From IMG/VR virus record IMGVR_UViG_3300023208_000004, positions 62,001 to 126,000 of that record: a stretch of DNA of 64,000 bases; one strand, given 5' to 3'. Source of the DNA: a virus. The translations under genes were made by a program, and so were the position numbers. Numbering within the stretch: position 1 is the stretch's first letter; the number at the start of each line of letters is the position of its first letter. Shown here in pieces: positions 33,801 through 42,500 of this stretch. A model generated the notes under the pieces. That model had not been told where the DNA came from. It did no database searches and saw nothing but the letters and a program-made list of their open reading frames with translations.

Positions 33801-34244
33801 CCCCACGTAAATTTTATCTAGCAAAACTGAATAATCTTTAAAAACTACTGATAAGATTTTTCTATTTGATTGAATATCCTTCTTGTAAGAGAATAAAACC
33901 ATATCAGAGTAGAATACGCCATTAAAATTTATATCGTATAAGTTTTCGTTAATGGGTCCACCATCGCCAGCATCGCATCTTAAATCTGTATCTAAAATAT
34001 CAAAATTTGCCGCTTTTTGGGATAGCGAAGACGGGCTTTCTAAGGTCATGTATAAAGTGATTTCAGTTGGCTTTTGCCCGAATCCTATCGAGCAATTGGC
34101 TGAGTAAATCCATCCACCAAAAGCGTATGAGGTTGGCCAAGGCCACAATCTTACCGGACTTACACCAGCAGAAGCCGAAAACCTCCCTAGAATAGAGCCT
34201 TGTTTGGGCGTAACCGTAATACCATTGAGAATCTGTATAGACAT
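30804..34244 (-). CDS. Large tail-tip/hub-like protein
   Basis: The 1146-residue protein starts 'MSIQILNGITVTPKQGSILGRFSASAG' and has an early beta-rich domain. A middle region has 'YIGTLREVLGNWCSDFAMDYYCSGRTFIGLDIS', resembling the segment of phage hub and late-control-type proteins in which a helix packs against a beta barrel. The C-terminal part has several Cys and Pro, then 'VDVKLIGSPDMFGSFLSAINPLSGLTNFNITLDDNG'. It lies between a LamG-type tail protein and a fibre-like protein, downstream of the tape measure gene, which is the usual place of tail hub and tip genes. The assignment is positional plus weak pattern. Confidence 0.55.
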   Translation of the reverse strand: MSIQILNGITVTPKQGSILGRFSASAGVSPVRLWPWPTSYAFGGWIYSANCSIGFGQKPTEITLYMTLESPSSLSQKAANFDILDTDLRCDAGDGGPINENLYDINFNGVFYSDMVLFSYKKDIQSNRKILSVVFKDYSVLLDKIYVGLIKRQGNKFLHSSFASGQIPAKCPDCTLTGGFFPYTGQLVRELAYGSYVGLNEKTEDNFSSVTNSALENIFKNWTNFIEKSQNFSYSNKFDLNGGYLMLGTEEMPEENCGALPEVKYSFAELIASLKLRGLKFDGVFPTGYSERIYGYRQNYIGTLREVLGNWCSDFAMDYYCSGRTFIGLDISKSINVKGLFDLPDSAKDISRPFIANAAAINTYSEAASLEDAYSQGIITANIRAIEHKTESKDVKRYVGMYPLHPIDLNYFNMSNQVVRNDIFGFGYLDYVYQWDFDTLGSIITYNGSIGGVQAASFTKGSDRAQRFQKFTNRTFGDIDTCMALSKFNKTLRDIFVGERILESLAILDVSASNTIESTRNAKKDFDSNFKALGFAPIVRLENEEIKSYLISKFKGGGNDAATQSIVLDQSFYQIFLGYYYSDFHEEVISWENSCAENMYKFVRVQQGTLQGTPYVPSDILYDASPAGGFEYGSSGLSFTTYKNEFEPSAQQYPSVRFAPFVDLIPYTGLAEKVLFKDIGYTGYVPIVGPTGFYYASIDNAWGTTPDNFNKALEFNDQSCQSYTTASAINQLQDLDGFTEQQWDLDNFKPSFHPDLDEFYREFQSQIEEIAATTNGALSADQISTVYYNYQGIYKNICPKLHVCIIPDVRASRHPNCTVVFEVSGFKTKNPVMWEKFLEDEKEALKRRTQEKKPSICDLHPLDEICNDGLKFKAATAQNKDLHDYSCDPNPTGIYRAGFSREMLDSPNSRGLVVSVGRNTRISPNNQFAPTDELGYFYVSDLSESLLTYPAAYRNAAIIYPVNCNPYFASLSMLSGQSPANTQMYSGIMTTHIETELRVPEVTEIYGEPPNKKNNNTSRLKIINNTIDPDLNPYLSINGKGFLHFTTLLTGANNAITTVSEYHSVISALNRNESPDIKQTVDVKLIGSPDMFGSFLSAINPLSGLTNFNITLDDNGVSTDLSFSSRPPTLPNQESILNKIGPRLIR

Positions 34245-36124
34245 TAATTTATGTTAAAAAATGAGTCATTATTGTTAAAAAATAGATAATTTGCCTCTGT
34301 AAAAGAAGAAAAATCAGAGATGAGACTACAAGGAGTTGTTTTAATATAATTGGTTTTTTCAAATTGTCTTACGCCGTTTATCCATATTTGCTCTGAAAAG
34401 CCAGTAATATAAATATTGGGAACACTTTCTCCAGCGCCCAAATACCTTACATACCTTCTGCGAGATTCTCCAGTTATCCTTTCCAAGAACGACAGTAAAG
34501 AATATTGTATATTTGTAATTGTATTGACGTTTCCATTGGGAAGATAAGTAACGTCGGCGGTGAAATCTGGAAGCTCTTCCGCGTAAATCATTACGTATGG
34601 ATAACTGCCAGAAATGCCAGTTTCATAGTCGTAGTCTTGAATTAGTTTTTGACCATTTAAAAATAAATCATATCCTGTCAAATTAATTCCAGATATGCCA
34701 GTAATTATAATATTCAGACCGCTCTCGATATACTGGGCTCCAGATGGAAAATAAAGAGGCCCACCATCTTCTATTTGAGTTCCTGAATTGATTAAGATTT
34801 TCGACCTACTCCACAAACCGCTATAATTAGTAATCAAAACATTTTCATTTAGTCTATCGTAAAATAAAAACTCATCATCGTCATAACCAGAAAGTTTGTT
34901 AGAGATTAAATTGTAGTCCAAACCACTAATATTGTAAAGCCCATTGTCGAATACATTAACTCTCTTATATCCAGAAGTATATGCGGAAAAATCTTGCGGG
35001 ACTTTGATGTTTAAATTATTGACCGGCCTTCTGTATGTGTATATTTCTAATAAATCTCCTTCTCTCAACTCATTATAAAATGAAAGAAAAATATTAGAAT
35101 AACTTTCTTTCGTAACATAATCAAAATAAAAATTAATTCCTGTGACGGACGGCGCGGTAAATGTATTGCTGCCAGTCAATAGACTTACTCTTTCTTCTAC
35201 GGAAGAGACTCCAGTTACACCCGAATAAATCCAAACAGTAGAGTATCCGCCTGTAGGATGCGGAACCTGCTGCTGAACATAGGAATATCCAGTGACGCCA
35301 CTTATATTAACTGTATCAAATAAATAACCGGTCACTATTGGCACAGCGATATTGTCCCCAGAAAAAACAACGTTCTCGTATCCAGAGCAAAAAAGACACT
35401 CAATACATCTTTCTTGACCAGTGATTTCTACCGTATCATTGAACAAAACAAAATTTTCTATTTCACCAAATAAACCAGTATATCTTTTGTCTGCGTTGTT
35501 GTAAAATCCTCCGATATACCATGTATCAGATTTTTTATAATTTACTAAAGGGACATTGATATTTTTCAGAACATTTTTTGAGTAGTCGAAAATTCCTACA
35601 TTAGCTAGATTATCATTAAAAACAGAAAGGGCAACCGTATTCTTCTCTCTAAGAAGCGTTGAAAAAGAATAAGAGGTCTTGATGCCTCCGGTATTTATAT
35701 ACTCTAAATATAGGTGATTTGCCTGATTCATCCCTAAACTAAATCCGCTTAAACCAGTTGGCGACTGCATTGTAGAAAGGATTACCGAAGATTGATTATT
35801 TCCAGTAAGATTACAAAAAGAATTATTAAAATCAATAACAACGGTAAAATTACTTAAACTGTTATCGTAACCAATCCTTACTATATCTCTACCAGAAAAA
35901 ATACCAGAATTTATGACCCTAGAAAGATTATAGTCGAGCGTTTGGACAACGACGCCGGGATTTTTTTCTGAATTAAAAATGCCATTGATTATTTGCTCGC
36001 CAGTTGAAAAAAGTTTATTATATACAAATTCTTCCCTTCCACTTGTGAAATCGTAAATTACAGACAACAGCCCAGTATTGATGGTCTTTATATCTATACA
36101 GGTTTTGTAAGTGTCTATATTCAT
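34244..36124 (-). CDS. Tail protein with LamG/concanavalin-like domain
   Basis: The 626-residue protein contains a lectin-like jelly-roll region near residues 90-230: 'FTVVIDFNNSF', 'SGFSLGMNQANHLYLEYIN', 'NTVALSVFNDNLANVGIF', 'DTWYIGGFYNNADKRYTGLFGEIENFVLFN', the strand order of LamG/concanavalin folds that often bind glycans. Further on are 'VTGVS'-type turns and two 'FLNGQKL'/'WINGVRQ' segments typical of phage fibre domains. It is preceded by the candidate late promoter GTGTAATA, 16 bases before its ATG, and an AAAGGA ribosome binding site. It probably helps bind host surface sugars. Confidence 0.65.
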   Translation of the reverse strand: MNIDTYKTCIDIKTINTGLLSVIYDFTSGREEFVYNKLFSTGEQIINGIFNSEKNPGVVVQTLDYNLSRVINSGIFSGRDIVRIGYDNSLSNFTVVIDFNNSFCNLTGNNQSSVILSTMQSPTGLSGFSLGMNQANHLYLEYINTGGIKTSYSFSTLLREKNTVALSVFNDNLANVGIFDYSKNVLKNINVPLVNYKKSDTWYIGGFYNNADKRYTGLFGEIENFVLFNDTVEITGQERCIECLFCSGYENVVFSGDNIAVPIVTGYLFDTVNISGVTGYSYVQQQVPHPTGGYSTVWIYSGVTGVSSVEERVSLLTGSNTFTAPSVTGINFYFDYVTKESYSNIFLSFYNELREGDLLEIYTYRRPVNNLNIKVPQDFSAYTSGYKRVNVFDNGLYNISGLDYNLISNKLSGYDDDEFLFYDRLNENVLITNYSGLWSRSKILINSGTQIEDGGPLYFPSGAQYIESGLNIIITGISGINLTGYDLFLNGQKLIQDYDYETGISGSYPYVMIYAEELPDFTADVTYLPNGNVNTITNIQYSLLSFLERITGESRRRYVRYLGAGESVPNIYITGFSEQIWINGVRQFEKTNYIKTTPCSLISDFSSFTEANYLFFNNNDSFFNIN

Positions 36125-36140
36125 CCTTATTCCTTTAAGG

Positions 36141-36148
36141 TATTACAC
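36141..36148 (-). promoter_or_regulatory. GTGTAATA candidate late promoter
   Basis: Minus-strand GTGTAATA ends 16 bases before the ATG at 36124 and lies just past the stop of the preceding gene. An AAAGGA Shine-Dalgarno sequence lies between it and the ATG. It would drive the four-gene tail block down to 27871. Confidence 0.5.
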
Positions 36149-36150
36149 TA

Positions 36151-37809
36151 TTAATAACCAAATTGATGTCCCGGCGCTCTAGTAAAAGTAGGAACAGAAA
36201 CAATAGAACTTGCAAATTTATTATTCGCTCCTTCAAGCAAAGAAGAAGAAAGACAATTTTCAGACATGACCTCTCTACTAACTTCAAGTGAAAAATTGCC
36301 AGAATTTATTCCCGAAGCTGTAAAATAATAAGGCGAAGCGTTACTTAGGGTGTTTGTCAGTAGATTATTAATTAGTCCATTTAGCCCAGTATAGCATACC
36401 ACAAAATTGCCTGTATTTTGGGCGTTTGTTTGGATTTTGATTTTTTCTCTTGTCTTACACTGTAGGTCTTGGACAACAAAATGGCCTTCAATGTTTGCGG
36501 CCGGATATAAATTAAACAACCAGCGCTCAGGCGTAACCGAAACAGAATAATCAACGCTATGGGCATAGTCGGCGAAGTCTCTATCGCTAAACGAAGCGCT
36601 CATTGAAAACGTAGCCTGACCGGTGTTTTCTGATATTGAAAAAGAAATTGGCAAAGGATTTATAACCCTCGCACCCGTGTTCAATACGTTCGCAACTTGG
36701 CTCCCAATTATAAAAGAATACAAATAAGAATGAAATTGCCCACTAGATAATACTTGATTTTTAAATGCAGTAATTCTTTCTCTTCTATATTTAACTGGAC
36801 CCCTTACAATGAACTGGCCGTTTAAATTATAAGTTTTTAGGTCGTTGATTTCATCCCAATTGACGCTTATTTGGGCGTCGAAATAACCAGCAAAATCTCC
36901 AGAATTTCCAGATAAAAAAGAAGCTTTCAATGAAGCGCTATTTTTGCCGCTATCTTCATTGATGGACATTGTATTTAAGTAGCAGTTACCACTACTTATG
37001 CCATATTCGGCAAGTTTTTCATAGGGATTGTAAGAAGATAGACTTGTTCTTAATTTTTGCAAATTAGAATCTATGGGAGAGCCCAAAAATTCAACATTCA
37101 AATCATAAGAATCGAAATCCTGAGTTCTTCCTTCTGTTACGCTTAGAGTTGCAGTCTCTACGTATGTGTTTGGAGAATTTGAGCCAGTAACAGGATTGTA
37201 TCTATAAGTTTCATTGATTGAAACAGACCCGGCGAGTCTATCAATGTTCTCTGTTATTGAAAGCATTATACCGCTACCTACGCCGACAAATACGGGTAAA
37301 CAACTAGAGTAGGGGTTTTTACCTGTAAACATTTTTACAAATTCGATGGCGTTTTCTATTGCCAAAGAATTATTTCTTACACCCTTCGCGGCGATTTTAT
37401 GAGAAACGGTTATTGTATTGTCTGTATTTTCTAAGAAAGAATATTCATTCGATACATCTAAAACGCCACTGGGAATATCAAAAGCTTTTATTTTTACAGA
37501 ATATGGTATGCCCCCAAATCCAATCAAATTATAAGCGTTGCTTTGTAAGGAAACTTCCTCGACATGACAGCATGGAATTGAAAGATACTCGTGATTCTCG
37601 CCGCTAACCAAAAGCTCTTTAAAGTTTTGCTTAAATATATCAAGGATGGAATACAAGACTCCCGTTCCAGTTATGTCGCCAGTTATCCATCCGTTCAAAT
37701 CAACCGACTGAGTAAAACCCCACCTGTTACCATAGTTGACAGGCTCAAATTGCCTAGAAACAAATGGGGGTGGATTTATTGCTTGATTGTTATACTTTAC
37801 TATGGCCAT
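36151..37809 (-). CDS. Tail protein, paralogue of the next upstream gene
   Basis: The 552-residue protein has no enzymatic motif. It has regular beta-strands separated by turns and shares an overall layout with the 580-residue protein encoded just upstream. Here it reads 'TVSHKIAAKG...NAIEFVKMFTG' and 'SITENIDRLAGSVSINETYRYNP', against 'SHVLNLTLRSG...AQEVASGLFT' and 'YFTENYDLFKNTFSFEKKKELAP' in the neighbour. Tandem duplicates between the tape measure and fibre genes are often distal tail or baseplate-type components. It starts by a one-base overlap with the upstream stop. Confidence 0.55.
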   Translation of the reverse strand: MAIVKYNNQAINPPPFVSRQFEPVNYGNRWGFTQSVDLNGWITGDITGTGVLYSILDIFKQNFKELLVSGENHEYLSIPCCHVEEVSLQSNAYNLIGFGGIPYSVKIKAFDIPSGVLDVSNEYSFLENTDNTITVSHKIAAKGVRNNSLAIENAIEFVKMFTGKNPYSSCLPVFVGVGSGIMLSITENIDRLAGSVSINETYRYNPVTGSNSPNTYVETATLSVTEGRTQDFDSYDLNVEFLGSPIDSNLQKLRTSLSSYNPYEKLAEYGISSGNCYLNTMSINEDSGKNSASLKASFLSGNSGDFAGYFDAQISVNWDEINDLKTYNLNGQFIVRGPVKYRRERITAFKNQVLSSGQFHSYLYSFIIGSQVANVLNTGARVINPLPISFSISENTGQATFSMSASFSDRDFADYAHSVDYSVSVTPERWLFNLYPAANIEGHFVVQDLQCKTREKIKIQTNAQNTGNFVVCYTGLNGLINNLLTNTLSNASPYYFTASGINSGNFSLEVSREVMSENCLSSSLLEGANNKFASSIVSVPTFTRAPGHQFGY

Positions 37810-39551
37810 TAAGGAATAGGTGTTTTTTTATTAGTATATGTTATCTCTAAACCCATATTTATAGTATTTTTAGAAGAAAACGAATACTCAAAATTAGACA
37901 AAAACCAAGTTGTTTTAAATCCATTTAAATTTAATAAACGATTTAGCGCCAATTTTTTTGCTAGTTTTTTAAGAGCTACGAGTTTCGATACTGGAACGGC
38001 ATATGGAGAAAGTAGGTTATTGGCATTTGGCCTCTCAATAGTCGCATCCAAAGAGACGTTTATTTTGCCCTCGGTGCTTTGATAGGCATAATCTATGACG
38101 CTTTTATTAGTTGGGCGGTTAATAATTTTTATTTCATTAAAAATATCGGCCGGTTTTGTCTCTGATATTTTTGCGTCAATAATTCTAAACCCATCTACAC
38201 CATCAAGAGAAACTTGATAAATTGGATTCGTAGTGTATTTAAATGTCGCAGAAAAAGCCTTTCCTCTAGTTGGGAATTCGTAATCGGAAGATAAGCATAC
38301 AATGTTGGTCTTAAAAGATGGATTATAATATCCATAATTCGCATACAAATTCTGGCAACGGGTTCTTGAATCTGAACGCTCTCCAGCAACTATTTGTGGC
38401 ATTGTTTGGCCGTTTTCAATTATTAAATTCAGATAATCAGCCTGCTTTGGTTGTAGCGCGGCATATCTAATTGAGTCTGTAATGTCCACGTAGCTTGCCT
38501 CATTTCTATCCAGAGTCGTATTGATTTCTTTACGAAATTTCGTTGACCAACTTTTATCATTTGAAAATTTAATTGTAGAATTTATTGTAAGAGCTGGCTT
38601 GTTTAGTGTTTTTGATACATCTACTGGCTGATTCATTAGGGCGTCTATTGACGTATAACCGAATTGATTTACCCAAGACTGTAGAGCGTCATTGCATCTA
38701 TTAAAACTTTGTCCATAGAGTGTCGAGAATCCGGCTTCTGCCTGTGCAAAAGAAAACCTACCAACCACAGTAATGTTTTCAGTAACATTGACTATACCAT
38801 CTTCGCCCATGTCCAAAGAGCGGGCGACATTATGAGTAGATGTGCCGAGATTGCTCGGAGCCAACTCTTTCTTTTTCTCAAAACTGAAAGTGTTTTTGAA
38901 CAGGTCGTAATTTTCGGTGAAATAATTTTTGCTTGTGGAATAATCGGCATAATCGAGGAGCGCTCCAGTAAATCCGTAAAAACTAAATCCACTGATTAAA
39001 TTATCTGTTGTGAAAAGTCCAGACGCGACCTCTTGGGCTAAAGTTTTTGTAGATTTCTGCGAGTCTCCAGAGCGTAAGGTAAGGTTGAGAACGTGGGAAT
39101 AACTTTTGCCGCCGTCTTCTTTCGTTTCAAAATTAAATGATTCCGAAAATTCATCTAGGTATTTATAATAACCAGTTATTGTGCTCTTTATTCCGGCGTA
39201 ATATTTGTTTTCGCTGAATTCGCCCGTGTGAGAACCTAAAAAATCGCCGGTTTTCCTCACTTCTACAGTGGTTATGTATTTGCAGAATCTTATATTGTCT
39301 TCTTTGGTTTCTTGGGAGATAGGCGCAGAAAGGGAGACGATATTAATATCTCCTGAAAAAGCTCCGATTGCTTGGGAAATTGTTGATTTTAAATATGAGC
39401 TTAAATTCGCAGTATTAAATAGGTCTGTTCCATAAATTTCAAGGGTGAGGGTTTCTATTTCTCGATGTTGTAATGCGTTTCCAAGATATTCTTTTTTTGA
39501 AGAGTATCCTAATAATCCAGTATAGATTCCTTGATTTAGATTAAGTGGCAT
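37809..39551 (-). CDS. Tail protein, first gene after the tape measure gene
   Basis: The 580-residue protein follows the tape measure gene after eight bases, the position normally held by the distal tail protein or a baseplate component. It starts 'MPLNLNQGIYTGLLGYSSKKEYLGN', is beta-rich, and ends with 'LSNFEYSFSSKNTINMGLEITYTNK', a pattern of paired strands. A paralogue lies immediately downstream. No family was recognised with certainty, and the distal-tail role is inferred from gene order only. Confidence 0.55.
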   Translation of the reverse strand: MPLNLNQGIYTGLLGYSSKKEYLGNALQHREIETLTLEIYGTDLFNTANLSSYLKSTISQAIGAFSGDINIVSLSAPISQETKEDNIRFCKYITTVEVRKTGDFLGSHTGEFSENKYYAGIKSTITGYYKYLDEFSESFNFETKEDGGKSYSHVLNLTLRSGDSQKSTKTLAQEVASGLFTTDNLISGFSFYGFTGALLDYADYSTSKNYFTENYDLFKNTFSFEKKKELAPSNLGTSTHNVARSLDMGEDGIVNVTENITVVGRFSFAQAEAGFSTLYGQSFNRCNDALQSWVNQFGYTSIDALMNQPVDVSKTLNKPALTINSTIKFSNDKSWSTKFRKEINTTLDRNEASYVDITDSIRYAALQPKQADYLNLIIENGQTMPQIVAGERSDSRTRCQNLYANYGYYNPSFKTNIVCLSSDYEFPTRGKAFSATFKYTTNPIYQVSLDGVDGFRIIDAKISETKPADIFNEIKIINRPTNKSVIDYAYQSTEGKINVSLDATIERPNANNLLSPYAVPVSKLVALKKLAKKLALNRLLNLNGFKTTWFLSNFEYSFSSKNTINMGLEITYTNKKTPIP

Positions 39552-39559
39552 TTTTTATT

Positions 39560-42500
39560 TTATGCTGTAACTGTTGCTGGAGTTGGTTCTCCGAACTTAG
39601 AAGAAAACTTACTATAAAGCTGATTATAAATCATTTCTCCAAATTCTTCTTTATTATCTTCAAATTTTTCTGACAATAAAGAAACCAAAGCTTCATCTCC
39701 AGTTAGATTAAATCCAATATCTAAAAATAACTTTGTGTCTGGTTGAACAGCGCTCAAGTTAGGATTACCACTGTCATTGGTGCTCGGAGTAGGATTACCA
39801 CTGTCATTGGTGCTCGGAGATTTTCTATTTTTATTAAGGATTTCCTTAATGTAGCCGTTTATTTCTTTTAGTTGCGTATTTAGAGAATCTCGTTCTGTGG
39901 AATTAGAAGATACGTTTACCTTTCTGTAAAGTATGTCTCTACGTTTTTCTAACCTTTGTAAAGCGATATTGTCTTCTTCAGTAAGTCCGGCCCGACCTAG
40001 GGCTACGCCTCTAAGCGCATTAATGCTTTTTATTTCTTTTTCAGTTCCTGTCATTTTTTGATATGCAACATCAGCCGGTGTAGGGACTCCTTCTGGTAAA
40101 AACGAAGGAAAAAGTGAAGAAATTATCATGCCCCCCAGCGAGGAATGAGCAGCAGCAATACGCGCGTAGTCCATCTTTGAAAATTCCCTTTTTCCATCAT
40201 CTTCTGGAAGACTGTTTGCAAAATTTTCTGCTTCTTTAAGTTTTGGATTTGGTTTATTTTCACCACCCCTTAACGCGGCCGATTTTATTTCATTTATCAA
40301 CTTAATTTGATTTTCTAAAGATTTATTATGAGCATTCCAAAGCGCAACTGTTTGTGCGGCAGCCGTTCTTAAATCTGTGAAATTAGTTTTCAATCCTTGC
40401 GATTCATTCGCTATTTCCCTAAAACGCGCAAGTGCATCGGCTATATTTGTGTCTAATTGTTGTTTTGCAAATTTTGGAGAAAGGACTTTTTCAAGCTCGT
40501 TTGCAATAGCAGAAGGCAAAACCTGTATTCCCTTTGCTATTGAAGATATATCATCCGGCATTTTATCTGATTTTAGTTCTTTGTTAATTTGCTCTTTCGC
40601 AATAAGCCCAGTCTTTGATTTTGCAGACATAAGTTCTTCTATGGCTCCGAGAATAGCCCCCCTCTTTTGCGGGTCTTTCGTGCGAGATAAAGCTCTTTCT
40701 AATGAAAGGACTTGAGTCCTAATATCTTTATTTAGCGATTTTTCAAGGCCAACAGCCGCGATTTGCCTCAAACCTGCGCCTGACTTTCCTCCCAAATAAT
40801 CGGTGCCAAGCATTTTTTGTAAATTTTGTCCAAGCTTTAAGGCTCCACGTCCACTACGAATGTCATTATTTCCTAAAATGAAAGAGCTTGCTCCACGGGC
40901 TATATTTGTATTTAATTCTCTTGCCTCGTCAGGGTTTGAGAAAGAAGAAGCTCCACCTCTAAAAGCGAGTCTTTGATTTTTGTCATATGAAAAATTTGAA
41001 ATTTTAATTGCGTCAGCAGCCTTTCTGAATTCGTCTCTCATTTCGTCATTGTTTATTTTTTCTAAGATTTTATTTGCATAAATTCTTTCTTCTTTAGATA
41101 TTTGATTCCCCCTCATCAAGTCATCTAAACTTCGTTTCATAATGTTTGTTGAATTCATTATTTCTGTTGTGTTGCCTCTTTTCATTATCCCTTGAAACAT
41201 ATTTGACACTATATCAGTTATATGGGTTTTATCTGTATTTATGGATACCTCTTCTTCTTTTCCGGTTTTTGGATTTTTTCTTTTGGTTTTTGTTTCTGAT
41301 TCAATATCTAAACTAGAAACAGCCTCGCTCAATGTTTTTTTAAACATTTGTCCAATATTGTTGATTGCCGTTTCTTTAGTTTCAAATTCTCTTACGAACC
41401 TTTCTCCAGTAAATGATGAAGCATAATCTATCCCAATACGTCTGTCAGTGAGAGAGGAGTCTATCTTTCGTAAAAATCCAGCTTTTATAGAAGAACGATA
41501 GTCTTTAATTGCTTTAGTAAGCAGTTCTTGTTCTGCGTTTACTAGAGATTTTTTTATTCTATTCTTTTTTATTTCTTCTGTTTCATTAGCTAATGATTCA
41601 TTAACATTTCTTGCTGTGATTGCTAGAGCTTTTATCGCTGAAGTAAGAATAGAAAATTGTAGTGGGTCATTCCCCCCCAATTGAGAAAGAAATATGGCAT
41701 GAGCTTTTCCAAAAATAGATTCTAATTTTTTTAAACTTTCTGTTCGTTGTCCTTCTGTTTCGAAATTTAAAGAATCAGAAGTAAAACTATCAAGCTTTCC
41801 TTTTTGCTCTTCATCCATAGACAGCAAAACTCCTTTTGCGTATGAATTAACATTTAATTCTGCCGCACTCCTACCACGACCAGAGTCAAAAAATATATTT
41901 TTATTATTTTTATAAATCTCCGCATATTTCGAAGCCGTCTCAAATTGCGAACGTTCTTTGTCAGACTTTTCTCGAAATTCTTCTATAACTTTTACTTTTT
42001 CTTTTTCTGATGTTGTATCTTGTAATTTTTTAGCTAAGCCTGCCCCACCAAGAGTAATCATATCCCTGAGCGTCGCTGAAAGTTTGCGTTTCACATTGTT
42101 TAAACTCTCCGCATCTGCATTATCTGAAGATAGAATTTCATTTTGTTTAGAAAGCAACTGAAGATATTTATCACCTTCTTGTGAAATTTTCTTATCGGTT
42201 TCGATTTTTGATTCAAGAGTTTTTATTTTGTAAGTTGCATCTCTTAGGCTTTTTTGATAAATTTCATAAACATTTATTATACCTATTGTTAAACCAGCTA
42301 ATATCCCAATTGGCCCCGGCAAAGCCATCATAACTTGCGCCGAAGTCATCATTGCATTTCCAAGTTCTTGTGTCCTTTCTTTAAGAGGATTTGTATTATC
42401 CATTAAAGAAGAAGCCATTGAGACAGCGCTTGATGCGGCAAACCCGCCTCCAGTTGCATAACTTTTCCATTTTTCTACCGCCCCCTTTCTTGAAAGACTT

